From Crossiella sp. S99.2 (lineage in GTDB: Bacteria > Actinomycetota > Actinomycetes > Mycobacteriales > Pseudonocardiaceae): DNA of 64,000 bases. The position numbers were made by a program, and so were the translations under genes. Positions 1 to 8,907 of this stretch are shown here, piece after piece. How positions within the stretch are numbered: position 1 is the first letter of the stretch; each line of letters opens with the position of its first letter. Location of the stretch: positions 159,195 to 223,194 of the forward strand of contig NZ_JALMDK010000018.1 in assembly GCF_023094165.1 (NCBI RefSeq). Reading direction: 5' to 3'. Under the pieces are notes generated by a model, which saw only the letters and a list, made by a program, of their open reading frames with translations, was not told where the DNA came from and searched no databases.

Positions 1-1
1 G

Positions 2-3000
2 GGCATCCACGCGGACGCGGTGCTCGGGCACAGCATTGGCGAGCTGGCCGCGCTGTGCTGGGCGGGCGCCACCGCCCCGCACAGCGCGGTGGACCTGGCC
101 GCCGTACGTGGCCGCGCCACCGCCGAGCACTCCGCCAAGGGCGGTGCGATGGCCGAACTGGCCGCCGACGAGGACGTGGTGGCCCGGCTGGTGGACGACC
201 TGCCAGTGACCATCGCGGCACTCAACGCGCCGGACCGGATCGTGCTCGCGGGCGCGGCCCCGGCGATCGAGGCCGCCTGCATCCGGGCCCGGGCCAGGGG
301 ATTCCGCGCCACCCGGCTGCCGGTCAGGCACGCCTTCCACTCCCCGCTGGTCGCCGAGGTGGCCCGGCAGTTCGCCACCGACCTCGCGGGTGTCGCCTTC
401 GCTCCGGTGCGGCCCGGCATGATCTCCACCGTGCTCGGCGGCGAACTGCCCCCGAACATCAACCTCGCCGCCTATCTGGCCGGGCAGATCACCTCACCGG
501 TGCGGTTCAGCGCCGCCCTGCACCAGCTCGCCGACCGCTGCGACCTGCTCCTGGAGGTAGGTCCCGGCGCACTGCTCACCGGACTGGCCACCGCGCAGGT
601 CGATCTGCCGGTGGTGGCCACTGACTGCGGTGGCGAGGACATCCGCGGCTTCCTCACCGCGGTCGCCGCCGCGCACGTGCACGGCGCCGAGGTGGCCCTG
701 GCCGGACTCGCCGCGGGCCGGGTGCAACGGACCGCCGATCCATTGCGCCGCCCCGGTTTCCTGGCCAACCCGTGCGAACTGGTCCCCGCGGACCTGCCTG
801 GCGAGTCCGCCCCGATCCTGCTGCCGACACCTCGGTCCGCACCCGAAGAGTCCACTGTGGACACTGCGGGCGATCCGTTCACCGTGGTGCGCGCGCTGGT
901 CGCCAAACACGTCGAACTGCCGGTGGACTCCCTGGAACCCACCCACCGGATGCTCGCCGACCTGCGGCTCAACTCGATCACCGTGGCCGAACTCGCCGGA
1001 CTCGCCGCGCGGGCCCTCGGCGTGGCCCCGCCCGCGGTGCCCACCGACCTGGCCGACGCCTCCCTGGCCGAGTTCGCCGAGGTGCTCGCGCAGCAGCCAC
1101 CCGCCGACGCCGAACTGGACACCCCGCCGCCGGGTGTCGCCCCCTGGGTCCGCACCTTCGGCGTGCGCTGGCAATCCATTGCGGCGGCCACCCGGGTACC
1201 GGAGATCACCTGGACCGTGCTGGCCGAGGACGGCGACCTGCTCGCCCCTGCCCTCGCCGCCGCCTTCCCGAACACCGCCGGGACCCCGGGTTTCCTCATC
1301 CACACCAGGGGCGCCCGCACCCACGAAGCCGCGCACTGGCTGGTAGACGCTGTGCAGCAGGCCATCCAGACCCCGGCCCGGATCGCCATCCTGCACCACG
1401 GCGAGGCCGGTGGCCTCGGCCGCTCCCTGGCCCTGGAACAGCCCGGCCGCCCGGTCCGCCTAATCGAGATCCCGGCCGCGCCCAGCGCCCAGGTACTGGC
1501 CCTGGCCCAGGCCGAAGCCGCCCAGGGCCACGGTTTCGCCGAACGCCGGATCGACCAGGCAGGCCACCTCACCGAACCCGTGCTCCGCCCGCACCCGGCC
1601 GGCCGCGTGCCCAAGGCCCCGCCGCTGACCGGCAACGACGTGCTGCTGGTCCCCGGCGGCGGGCGCGGCATCGGCGCGGAAAGCGCCCTCGCCCTGGTCG
1701 CGGACAACGACGCCGCGGTCGCCGTGCTCGGCCGCGCCGACCCCGCCGAGCACCCCGAGGTCGCGCTCACCCTGGACCGGCTGCGCGCCGGCGGGCGGCG
1801 GGTCCGCTACCTGCGCGCCGACGTCACCGACGCGGACGCGGTCAAACACGCCATCGACGAGATCGGCACCGACCTGGGCCCGGTCACCGCCGTGCTGCAC
1901 GCCGCAGGCGCCAACCGGCCCTGCGGACTGTCCACATTGGACGCCCCCGCGGTCAGCGCCACCCTGGCGCCCAAGGTGGACGGCCTGCGCAACATCCTGG
2001 ACGCGGTCGAACCCGGCTGTCTGCGCCTGGTCATCGGCTACGGTTCGATCATCGGCCGGATCGGCATGGCCGGCCAGGCCGACTACGCGCTGGCCAACGA
2101 CTGGCTCGGCCTGGAGATCGCCGCCGCCGCGGAACGGTTGCCCGGCTGCCGGTTCCTGAACATCGAATGGTCGGTCTGGTCCGAGATCGGCATGGGCGCG
2201 CGGCTGGGCAGCGTGACCGCGCTCGCCACGGCCGGAGTGGACGCGATGCCACCGCAGACCGCCACCCGCGTGCTGCGCGAACTCCTTGCCACACCAGGAG
2301 AAGCCACCAGCGTGGTGGTCACCGGCCGGTTCGGATTCCCGCCGACAGCCAGCACCGGCGCACGCGAGTTACCGCTGACCCGGTTCCTGGAACGGCCGCG
2401 AGTGCACTACCCGGCGGTGGAACTGGTCTGCGACAGCGACCTCACCGTGCCCAGCGACCCGTACCTGGCCGATCACGCGCTGGCTGGAACCTGTTTGCTG
2501 CCAGGCGTTCTCGGCCTGGAGGCGATGGCTCAGGCGGCCACCGGACTGCGTGGCGGCGAGGTCACCGGGTTCACCGGGGTCGAGCTGACCCGGCCGGTCA
2601 CCGTGCCCAGCGACGGCGGCCGGGTGCTGCGGGTGGCAGCCCTGGACCAGCCGGACGGCCGGATCGAGGTCGTGGTGCGCGCCGACGACACCGCCTACGC
2701 CGTCGACCACTTCCGCGCGCTGCTCACCGTGGCCCCGGAACTCCAGCCACACCAAGGTTTCGAGCCAGCGCCGACCGCCGGGCCACCGGTCGAACTCGAC
2801 CTCGGCCGCGATGTCTACGACCGGCTGCTGTTCCACCACGACAACCTGCGCCGGGTCCGGGCCTACCGGGAACTGCGCGCCCGGCGGTGTGTGGTGGAGA
2901 TCGACGCCCGCCCCGGCGACACCTGGTTCGGCGAGTTCCAGCCCCAGCACCTGCTGCTCGGCGATCCGGGCGCCAGGGACGCCTTCATCCATGCCCTGCA

Positions 3001-3775
3001 AGCCTGTGTGCCACACCGGCGCTGCCTGCCCGAACGGATCGACCGGATCACCCGCCACCGCCCACTGGCCGGCCGCCTCATCGTGGACGCGGTGGAAACC
3101 GGCCGGGACGCGGACACCATCACCGTTGACCTGGTCGTACGCGAACGCTCCGGCGCGATCTGCGAAACCTGGACCGGCCTGTCCCTGCGCGCCATCGGCC
3201 CCCTCGACACCCAGTCCCCCTGGCCGGCCGCCCTGCTCGGCCCCTACCTGGAACGCAGGCTGGACGACCTGCTCGGCCTGGGCCGGATCGGCCTCGGCGT
3301 GGCCACCGGCGACCGCGCACCCTCCGGCCTGGCCGCCGCCGCCCGCGCCGCCGGCCGGGACCTCGACCTCCGCCACCGCGCCGACGGCAAACCCCTCGCC
3401 CCCGGCACCGAGATCTCCCTTGCCCACCAAGGCGATCTGACCCTCGCGGTGGTCGCGGACAACCCACTCGGCTGCGACCTGGAAGCCGTCCGCCCGCGTA
3501 CCCGGGAAGCCTGGACCGACCTGCTCGGCCCGGACCGGCTGCGGGTGGCCGAACAACTCGCCGAAGACCTCGACACCGCCGCCACCCGGCTCTGGTGCGT
3601 GCTCGAATGCACCCGCAAAATCGGCCGCACCCCCGGGATTCCCCTCCTGCGGTCCACCATCGACGACTGGGCACTGTTCACTGTGGACGGTCACCGCTGC
3701 GCCACCACCCTGCTCCGGGTACGCGGAATCGACCACCCGCTGATCTGCGCGGTACTCGAACCGGAGGCGCCGTGA
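2..3775 (+). CDS. Enediyne/polyene-type iterative PKS (PKSE family), C-terminal part; N-terminus off the left edge
   Basis: Iterative type I polyketide synthase that would build a linear polyene chain from malonyl-CoA. The window opens in the acyltransferase: GHSIGE sits at visible residues 9-14 and a later HAFH signature fits malonyl specificity. Then come an ACP (LNSIT serine near visible residue 325), a KR with a GGGRGIG nucleotide-binding motif and a Y-A-L-A-N catalytic pair, a hot-dog DH (DHALAG...LLP, with LLGDPGARDA further on), and a C-terminal integrated phosphopantetheinyl transferase (GCDLEAV and WCVLECTRKIG). The order AT-ACP-KR-DH-PPTase is diagnostic of the PKSE family; the expected KS lies upstream. 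The stop codon overlaps the thioesterase start (TGATG). One rare TTA codon lies at 2369-2371. Whether the product is an enediyne cannot be judged, because the other core enediyne genes are not in view. Confidence 0.93.
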   Translation, partial: GIHADAVLGHSIGELAALCWAGATAPHSAVDLAAVRGRATAEHSAKGGAMAELAADEDVVARLVDDLPVTIAALNAPDRIVLAGAAPAIEAACIRARARGFRATRLPVRHAFHSPLVAEVARQFATDLAGVAFAPVRPGMISTVLGGELPPNINLAAYLAGQITSPVRFSAALHQLADRCDLLLEVGPGALLTGLATAQVDLPVVATDCGGEDIRGFLTAVAAAHVHGAEVALAGLAAGRVQRTADPLRRPGFLANPCELVPADLPGESAPILLPTPRSAPEESTVDTAGDPFTVVRALVAKHVELPVDSLEPTHRMLADLRLNSITVAELAGLAARALGVAPPAVPTDLADASLAEFAEVLAQQPPADAELDTPPPGVAPWVRTFGVRWQSIAAATRVPEITWTVLAEDGDLLAPALAAAFPNTAGTPGFLIHTRGARTHEAAHWLVDAVQQAIQTPARIAILHHGEAGGLGRSLALEQPGRPVRLIEIPAAPSAQVLALAQAEAAQGHGFAERRIDQAGHLTEPVLRPHPAGRVPKAPPLTGNDVLLVPGGGRGIGAESALALVADNDAAVAVLGRADPAEHPEVALTLDRLRAGGRRVRYLRADVTDADAVKHAIDEIGTDLGPVTAVLHAAGANRPCGLSTLDAPAVSATLAPKVDGLRNILDAVEPGCLRLVIGYGSIIGRIGMAGQADYALANDWLGLEIAAAAERLPGCRFLNIEWSVWSEIGMGARLGSVTALATAGVDAMPPQTATRVLRELLATPGEATSVVVTGRFGFPPTASTGARELPLTRFLERPRVHYPAVELVCDSDLTVPSDPYLADHALAGTCLLPGVLGLEAMAQAATGLRGGEVTGFTGVELTRPVTVPSDGGRVLRVAALDQPDGRIEVVVRADDTAYAVDHFRALLTVAPELQPHQGFEPAPTAGPPVELDLGRDVYDRLLFHHDNLRRVRAYRELRARRCVVEIDARPGDTWFGEFQPQHLLLGDPGARDAFIHALQACVPHRRCLPERIDRITRHRPLAGRLIVDAVETGRDADTITVDLVVRERSGAICETWTGLSLRAIGPLDTQSPWPAALLGPYLERRLDDLLGLGRIGLGVATGDRAPSGLAAAARAAGRDLDLRHRADGKPLAPGTEISLAHQGDLTLAVVADNPLGCDLEAVRPRTREAWTDLLGPDRLRVAEQLAEDLDTAATRLWCVLECTRKIGRTPGIPLLRSTIDDWALFTVDGHRCATTLLRVRGIDHPLICAVLEPEAP

Positions 3776-4287
3776 TGGACCTCCCCGCCTTCGAGCACCG
3801 GCACCTGGTGACCTTCGAGGAGACCAACGCGCTCGGCAACGTCTACTTCACCCATTACCTGCGCTGGCAAGGACAATGCCGCGAACTGTTCCTGCGCACC
3901 CGCGCACCCGAGGTGCTGGCCGAACTCGGCGAGCGCACCCTGCTGGTCACCACGCACTGCTCCTGCGACTACTACGCCGAACTGCACGCCTTCGACGAGG
4001 TGCTGATCCGGATGCGCGTCGGCGAGGTGACGCAGCACCGGCTCACCCTGCTCTTCGACTACCTGCGCGACGGCCAGCCGGTCGCCCGCGGCAGGCAGGG
4101 CCTGGCCTGGTTCACCCGGGACGGCGACCGGCCCCGGCCCCGGCCGGTGCCCGCCGCGCTGATCACCGCCGTGGCCGCGGCGGTGGCCGCCTACCAGCGC
4201 AACGGAATCCCGCCCGAAACTTCGCCGTCCGGCGGAGGTGCGCACAACCCGACAATGGAGGACAACGATGGTCACACGATTACGTGA
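3775..4287 (+). CDS. Hot-dog fold thioesterase partner of the PKSE (CalE7/SgcE10-like)
   Basis: A 170-residue single-domain thioesterase of the 4-hydroxybenzoyl-CoA type that releases the polyene from the iterative PKS. The N-terminal block HLVTFEETNALGNVYFTHYL and the following RWQGQCRELFL are the recognisable signature of the enediyne-cluster thioesterases. The ATG shares a base with the PKS stop, so the two are translationally coupled, and a GGAGG lies just upstream. The length matches the family. Known relatives hydrolyse and can decarboxylate the beta-keto polyene thioester. The 3' end overlaps the next gene by 20 bases. Confidence 0.92.
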   Translation: MDLPAFEHRHLVTFEETNALGNVYFTHYLRWQGQCRELFLRTRAPEVLAELGERTLLVTTHCSCDYYAELHAFDEVLIRMRVGEVTQHRLTLLFDYLRDGQPVARGRQGLAWFTRDGDRPRPRPVPAALITAVAAAVAAYQRNGIPPETSPSGGGAHNPTMEDNDGHTIT

Positions 4288-4906
4288 GCGGACCACGACG
4301 AGCGTGGACGAGCGGATCGCCGCAGCCCTGACCCACATGCAGCCGCGGGTGCTGCTGGGCAACGGCCAGCTCGGCTACCGGACCACGGTGGAGACCACCA
4401 TCGACGTGGTGCTCGGCGACGGCAGCGACCCCGCCGCCCCGCGCGAGCAGATCAAGCTCACCTCCCTGGAGAGCGAGATCGCGATCCCGGACCCCGTGCT
4501 GCTCAGCGACGGCAGCCTGCGGTTCGACTGGGAGACCTACCGTTTCATCACCACCGGGGTCAGCACCGTGCTCTTCGGCACGGACACCCCGATCCGGATC
4601 CTGATGGGCCGCGGCGTCGACCCGATGATCCGGCCCACGCTGGGTCACTGCCTGGTCCCGGCCGACATCACCTTCGGCTCGGTGCCGGTGCCGTGCGTCT
4701 CCGAGGTCAACCTGGTCGTGGAGACGCCGTTCGGGCGCCTGCACAACCGCGGTCCGGCGATCATGCGGGCCATGGTGACCTCGGTGCCGCCGATCGGCGA
4801 GGCGTTCATCCAGCAGGGCGTGGTCACGCTCTACAGCGAGGAAGGCGACGAGATCGCTACGAAGGAGGCGACCGCGAGCACGCTCACCGGGATCATCTCG
4901 TCCTGA
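4268..4906 (+). CDS. Unrecognised protein of the PKSE operon, 212 aa
   Basis: I do not recognise this family. The ATG at 4268 follows a GGAGG at 4257-4261 and lies inside the end of the thioesterase gene, so it is very likely co-translated with it. The protein has no signal peptide, no clear membrane segment and no familiar cofactor motif. It is rich in beta-prone stretches (for example TTVETTIDVVLGD and FGSVPVPCVSEVNLVVETPF) and has two cysteines at most, suggesting a soluble all-beta or lipocalin-like fold; that is inference only. Codon 5 is TTA (4280-4282), a rare leucine codon in such genomes, hinting at bldA-dependent translation. Tight linkage to the PKS and TE suggests a role in polyene processing or binding. 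Confidence 0.8.
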   Translation: MVTRLRERTTTSVDERIAAALTHMQPRVLLGNGQLGYRTTVETTIDVVLGDGSDPAAPREQIKLTSLESEIAIPDPVLLSDGSLRFDWETYRFITTGVSTVLFGTDTPIRILMGRGVDPMIRPTLGHCLVPADITFGSVPVPCVSEVNLVVETPFGRLHNRGPAIMRAMVTSVPPIGEAFIQQGVVTLYSEEGDEIATKEATASTLTGIISS

Positions 4907-5056
4907 CCGGTGACCGAGGTCGGGCCACCGCCGGCCCGAAGATCGCGGGGCGGCCGGGCTGAGCAGCTGACGAGCTGACCGGTCTGACGCGCGATCGATC
5001 GGGAGGGCGGGTTCGCGCGTGCCAGCCTGCCCCGCGCCGCCCTCCCACCCGACGCC

Positions 5057-5114
5057 GAGTTGGCCCAAGTCGTACGCGTAGTTGGCCCAACTGGTCGTCC
5101 CACTTTGGCCAACT
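5057..5114. repeat. 58-bp intergenic repeat, copy 1 (upstream of methyltransferase)
   Basis: Begins GAGTTGGCCCAAGTCGTACGC and ends TTTGGCCAACT. It matches the copy at 5879-5936 at 52 of 58 positions by hand alignment, in the same orientation. An outer stem (AGTTGGCC with GGCCAACT) and an inner palindrome (AGTTGG-C-CCAACT) can form. Related inverted sequence occurs at 63929-63981. Confidence 0.85.
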
Positions 5115-5146
5115 GGACGGTCCACACGTAGGGAGAGGCGGCACAG

Positions 5147-5872
5147 ATGGAGAGCGAGACCTACGGCGAGGTGTTCGCCGAGGTGTTCGACTCGGTGTAC
5201 GGCGACACCGCGCCCAAGGCCGAGATCGCCACCCTCGCCGAACTGGCCGGGCCGGGCCCCGTGCTGGAACTGGGGGTCGGCACCGGCCGGGTGGCCATCC
5301 CGCTGGCCGAGGCCGGACTGGAAGTGCACGGTCTGGACAACTCACCGCGGATGCTGGCCGCGCTGGCCGCCAAACCCGGCGGCGCGTCGATCCGGACGGT
5401 CACCGCGTTGCTGCCGGATATCCCGCTGTCCCAACGGTTCCGGCTGATCTCCTGCGTGGACAACACCTTGCTGCTGCTGCGCACCCAGGAACAGCAACTC
5501 CAGTGCGTCACCAACGCCGCCGCGCACCTGACCGAGGACGGCGTGCTGGTGCTGGAAACGTTGGGGCAACTGGATCCCAACGGGGCGGGCGCCGGGATCG
5601 TGCTCATCCACATGGGCAAGAACAGCGCGGTGCTCTGGGCCACCGAGGCAAACTCGGCCACCCAGCGGTTCAGCACCAGGGAGATCATCCTGGCCGACAA
5701 CCAGGTCCGGGTGCTGCCCTTCCGCGGCAGGCTGGTCTCGCCTGCCGAACTGGACCTGATGGCGCGGCTGGCCGGCCTGCGGTTGCGCGCCCGGTGGGGT
5801 GGCTGGGGTCAGGAACCCTTCACCAGCGCCAGTTTCCTCGCGGTCTCGGTCTACGAGAAAGCCAAGCCCTAG
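5147..5872 (+). CDS. Class I SAM-dependent methyltransferase, 241 aa
   Basis: Small-molecule methyltransferase with a Rossmann SAM-binding core. Motif I is VLELGVGTGRVAIPLAEAG, followed by the acidic strand end VHGLDNSPRML; motif IV-like ISCVDNTLLLL follows. The start is ATG 5147 with GGGAGAGG eight bases upstream. Length is normal for the methyltransf_25 type. The substrate cannot be told from sequence; the location between the PKS cassette and an oxygenase suggests an O- or N-methylation of the pathway product. The gene is flanked on both sides by near-identical 58-bp repeats, so it forms its own transcriptional or mobile unit. Confidence 0.85.
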   Translation: MESETYGEVFAEVFDSVYGDTAPKAEIATLAELAGPGPVLELGVGTGRVAIPLAEAGLEVHGLDNSPRMLAALAAKPGGASIRTVTALLPDIPLSQRFRLISCVDNTLLLLRTQEQQLQCVTNAAAHLTEDGVLVLETLGQLDPNGAGAGIVLIHMGKNSAVLWATEANSATQRFSTREIILADNQVRVLPFRGRLVSPAELDLMARLAGLRLRARWGGWGQEPFTSASFLAVSVYEKAKP

Positions 5873-5878
5873 CCCGCC

Positions 5879-5936
5879 GAGTTGGCCCAAGTCGTACGCC
5901 CGGTTGGCCCAACCGGGCGTCCCAGTTTGGCCAACT
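5879..5936. repeat. 58-bp intergenic repeat, copy 2 (downstream of methyltransferase)
   Basis: Direct repeat of 5057-5114. Compared with copy 1 the inner palindrome changes from AGTTGG-C-CCAACT to CGGTTGG-C-CCAACCG, so both arms changed together and pairing is kept. It begins seven bases after the methyltransferase stop codon and ends 26 bases before the next gene. Confidence 0.85.
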
Positions 5937-5962
5937 CGACGGCGGAGACGGAAAGGTTTCCG

Positions 5963-7048
5963 GTGAGCACCAGGCGGTACACGCTTCCGGTCGAGCAGAC
6001 GAAGTGGTCGCTCTCGACCAGTTCCACCGTGGTCTTCGACTGGGACTACGACCCCAGCCAGGACCGGCTGCTCGGGCTCTACGAACGCGGCAAGGCCAAG
6101 CAGTGGGACGCCAACGAGCGGATCGACTGGTCGATCCCGTTCGACCCGACCTCGCCGGAACACGAACCCGACCACTACCTGCCGCTGTTCGGCTCGCCGG
6201 TCTTCGAGCGGATGACCCAGGCGGAGCGCAACGAGTACCGGCACCACGTCACCGCGTTCAACAACTCCATGTTCCTGCACGGCGAACAGGGCGCGCTGAT
6301 CTGCGCGGCCCGGGTGGTGGAGACCGTGCCCGAGCTGGACGCCAAGTTCTACGCCGCCACCCAGGTGGTGGACGAGGCCCGGCACGTGGAGATCTTCTCC
6401 CGGCTGGTCCGGGAGAAGATCGAACTCGCCTACCCGATCTCGGCGCCGATGAAGGAACTGCTCACCTCGGTCCTGGAAGATCCGCGGCCGGACATCGTCC
6501 AGCTCGGCATGCAGGTGCTCATCGAGGGCCTGGCGCTGGCCGCGTTCGCGCTGGGCCGGGACTCCACCACGCACCCGCTGTTCCGCACCATCAACGCCTA
6601 CGTCATGCAGGACGAGGCCCGGCACGTCGCCTTCGGCCGGATCGGGCTGCGTGATCTCTACCGGCAGCTGACCGCCAGGGAGATCGCCGAGCGGGAGGAG
6701 TTCGTGGTCGACGCCTGCCACCTGATGCGGGACCGGCTGATGGGCGAGGAGGTCTTCGAACGGCTCGGGCTGCCGGTGCGGGATTGTCTGGAGCACGTGG
6801 AGCAGTCGCCGTTCATGCGCGGGTTCCGGTCCCAGCTGTTCTCCCGGATCGTGCCCGCGGTGCAGGACATCGGCCTGTGCGGGCCGAAGGTGCGGCGAGC
6901 CTTCGAGGACATGGGCGTGCTCCAGTTCGAGGCGGTGGACCTGGACGCGACGCACGCTAGGGACGACCGGGTGGCCGATGAGGTGGAGGCCGCCGACGCC
7001 GCGCGGGTGGCCCAGGTGTCGGCGACGATCGAGGCAGGTGAGCAATAG
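5963..7048 (+). CDS. Ferritin-like non-haem diiron oxygenase, 361 aa
   Basis: Ferritin-like four-helix oxygenase. Metal ligands follow the class pattern: E108, the E138-x-x-H141 pair in DEARHVE, E188, and E218-x-x-H221 in DEARHVAFG. Such enzymes (R2-like and AurF-like oxygenases) activate O2 for hydroxylation or N-oxygenation; which applies here cannot be decided. The GTG at 5963 is chosen because GGAAAGG lies six bases upstream; the longer reading frame runs back into the intergenic repeat. Located just before a VOC protein and a class III aminotransferase, which would fit amine formation followed by N-oxidation, though this is an inference. Confidence 0.8.
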   Translation: MSTRRYTLPVEQTKWSLSTSSTVVFDWDYDPSQDRLLGLYERGKAKQWDANERIDWSIPFDPTSPEHEPDHYLPLFGSPVFERMTQAERNEYRHHVTAFNNSMFLHGEQGALICAARVVETVPELDAKFYAATQVVDEARHVEIFSRLVREKIELAYPISAPMKELLTSVLEDPRPDIVQLGMQVLIEGLALAAFALGRDSTTHPLFRTINAYVMQDEARHVAFGRIGLRDLYRQLTAREIAEREEFVVDACHLMRDRLMGEEVFERLGLPVRDCLEHVEQSPFMRGFRSQLFSRIVPAVQDIGLCGPKVRRAFEDMGVLQFEAVDLDATHARDDRVADEVEAADAARVAQVSATIEAGEQ

Positions 7049-7218
7049 GCCAGTTGTCTGAGTAAATGGCCAGGACGTGCGGATAAATTGTGTACACGAG
7101 TTGACTGAACAATGCGCACACGATCCGGCGAAGAGCCGATCACTGCTCGACCGGGATGTCCGTTTCGTGTAGGTTGAGCCGCGCCAAGTTTCACTCCTAT
7201 CCACTGGAGGGCAGTTAA

Positions 7219-7581
7219 TTGACGGCCGGAGACCAGAACATCGACAGCGTGCTCGCCGGCGTTGCGGTGGCTGATTTCGAAGCTGCGCAGTCCTGGTACT
7301 CGAAGCTTTTCGGACGTGAGCCCGACGTCGTGCCCACCGAGGGAATCGCGGAATGGCAGCTCGCGCCGAATGCCTGGGTGCAGCTCACCGAGAACCCGGA
7401 CCGGGCGGGCAAGAGTTCGGTGGTGATCGGGGTCCGCGATCTCGCCGCACAGGTCAAGTCGGTCGAATCGGCCGGATTCACCCCGGGTGCAGTGGAGGAA
7501 TACCCGGGCATCGTCAAGACGAGCACCATTTTCGACCCCGAGGGCAATGAAGTGACGTTTGTGGAGGAGTTGACCGAGTGA
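7219..7581 (+). CDS. VOC-superfamily (glyoxalase/bleomycin-resistance-like) protein, 120 aa
   Basis: Vicinal-oxygen-chelate fold protein: SVLAGVAVADFEAAQSWYSKLFGREPD at the N-terminus and FDPEGNEVTFVEEL at the C-terminus are typical of this family. The likely start is the TTG at 7219, with GGAGG nine bases upstream; no ATG or GTG lies nearby in frame. VOC proteins in biosynthetic clusters act as isomerases, dioxygenases, cyclases or binding proteins for self-protection. The stop overlaps the aminotransferase start by four bases, so the pair is co-translated. The 170 bases upstream (7049-7218) hold a GTGTACAC palindrome at 7090-7097 but no clear promoter pair that I can support. Confidence 0.8.
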   Translation: MTAGDQNIDSVLAGVAVADFEAAQSWYSKLFGREPDVVPTEGIAEWQLAPNAWVQLTENPDRAGKSSVVIGVRDLAAQVKSVESAGFTPGAVEEYPGIVKTSTIFDPEGNEVTFVEELTE

Positions 7582-8903
7582 GTGAGGCGTCCAGCGAAGT
7601 CGCGGAAGTCCCGGTCCCGTCGATTCCGGCGGATCCGGTGTGGAACCCGATGTCGGACTACTCGTTCATGGCCGAGCACGGTGTGCGGATCGTATCGGGC
7701 TCGGGTGTCCGGGTACGCGATGATCAAGGCAACGAGTACCTCAGCGGAACCGCCGGACTGTGGAATGTGACCTGCGGGTTCGGCCATCCCGACATCCTGG
7801 ACGCCATTACCAGCCAGCTGCAGAAACTCTCCTATGGCACGTTGTTCCTGTTCTCCCACGAGCCCGCCACTGCCCTCGCCCGCCGGCTGCTGTCGATCGC
7901 GCCGCCCGGCCTCACCCGGGTGCACTTCACCACCGGCGGCGCGAGCGCGGTGGAGACGGCGATGAAGGTGGTGCGCCGGTACTTCCGGCTGGTGGGACAG
8001 CCCGAACGACGGCTGATCGTGTCGCTGGACCGCTATTCCTGGCACGGCACGCTCTACGGCAGCATGAGCGTGACCGGCGAGGACATCGAACAGCGGGCCT
8101 ACGGCGCCGATCTCAGCGGGGTGCGCAAGATCCCCACTCCGCGCACCGCCGACGATCCGCCCGGCGCGACCGCGCTGACCGCGTTCACCGAACTGGTCGA
8201 CGCCGAGCGCGGGCGGATCGCCGCGGTCATCCTGGAACCGGTGCTGGCCTCCGGCGGGGTGATCCCGCTGCCGCCGGAGTACGTCGCCGGAGTCAGCGAA
8301 CTGTGCCGGGACAACGGGATCCTGCTCATCGCCGATGAGGTGGCCACCGGTTTCGGCCGGACCGGGCGGATGTTCGGCGGCGAGCACTACGACCTGCGCC
8401 CGGATGTGGTGGTGCTGTCCAAGGGCATCAACAGCGGCTATCTACCACTGGGCGCGGCGCTGTTCAGTGAGCCGATCTTCGACGCCTTCCGGCGGGCCGG
8501 TTTGCCGTTGCTGCACGGGGAAACCCAGGGCGGCAACCCGGCGGCCTGCGCGGCCGCGATCGCCACCCTGGACGTGCTCGACCGCGAAGGACTGGTCGAG
8601 AACTCCCGCGTCGTCGGCCAGTACCTGCTCAACCGCCTGGAACCGCTGCGGTCGCGTCCGGCAGTGCGGGATGTCCGGGGCCGCGGCCTGATGATCGGCA
8701 TCGAGCTGACTCCGCGTGGCGGCAAGGGTCCGGCGTCGATTCCGGAGGTGATGACCGAGGTGATCGGCTGCCGCCTGCGCGGTCTGCTGGTGCACCCGCT
8801 GCTGGCCAGTGGCGGCATCGGGCTGTTCCCGCCGCTGACACTGAGCATGGCCGAGGCCGATCAGGTGGCCGAGGTGCTCGACCAGGTCACGGCCGCCGGG
8901 TGA
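7578..8903 (+). CDS. Class III PLP aminotransferase (omega-transaminase type), 441 aa
   Basis: Fold-type I PLP-dependent aminotransferase. The N-terminal WNPMSDYSFMAEHG block, the GTAGLWNVTCGFGHPDI region and the PLP lysine K282 in VVLSKGINSGYLPLG place it with beta-alanine/pyruvate omega-transaminases; LIADEVATGFGRTG holds the conserved aspartate that contacts the PLP pyridine nitrogen. Expected reaction: amination of an aldehyde or ketone, here possibly on the polyketide chain. GTG start at 7578 overlaps the VOC stop (GTGA). The next gene follows after four bases. Confidence 0.9.
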   Translation: MSEASSEVAEVPVPSIPADPVWNPMSDYSFMAEHGVRIVSGSGVRVRDDQGNEYLSGTAGLWNVTCGFGHPDILDAITSQLQKLSYGTLFLFSHEPATALARRLLSIAPPGLTRVHFTTGGASAVETAMKVVRRYFRLVGQPERRLIVSLDRYSWHGTLYGSMSVTGEDIEQRAYGADLSGVRKIPTPRTADDPPGATALTAFTELVDAERGRIAAVILEPVLASGGVIPLPPEYVAGVSELCRDNGILLIADEVATGFGRTGRMFGGEHYDLRPDVVVLSKGINSGYLPLGAALFSEPIFDAFRRAGLPLLHGETQGGNPAACAAAIATLDVLDREGLVENSRVVGQYLLNRLEPLRSRPAVRDVRGRGLMIGIELTPRGGKGPASIPEVMTEVIGCRLRGLLVHPLLASGGIGLFPPLTLSMAEADQVAEVLDQVTAAG

Positions 8904-8907
8904 GCCG

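Noticed and set aside
2..3775. Calling the product an enediyne antibiotic
   Set aside because: PKSE and TE alone are shared with polyene pathways. None of the other conserved enediyne genes lies in the window, so enediyne chemistry cannot be claimed.
7090..7129. Promoter with TTGACT at 7101 upstream of the VOC gene
   Set aside because: No acceptable -10 hexamer at the expected distance, so only the palindrome GTGTACAC was recorded in the gene note.
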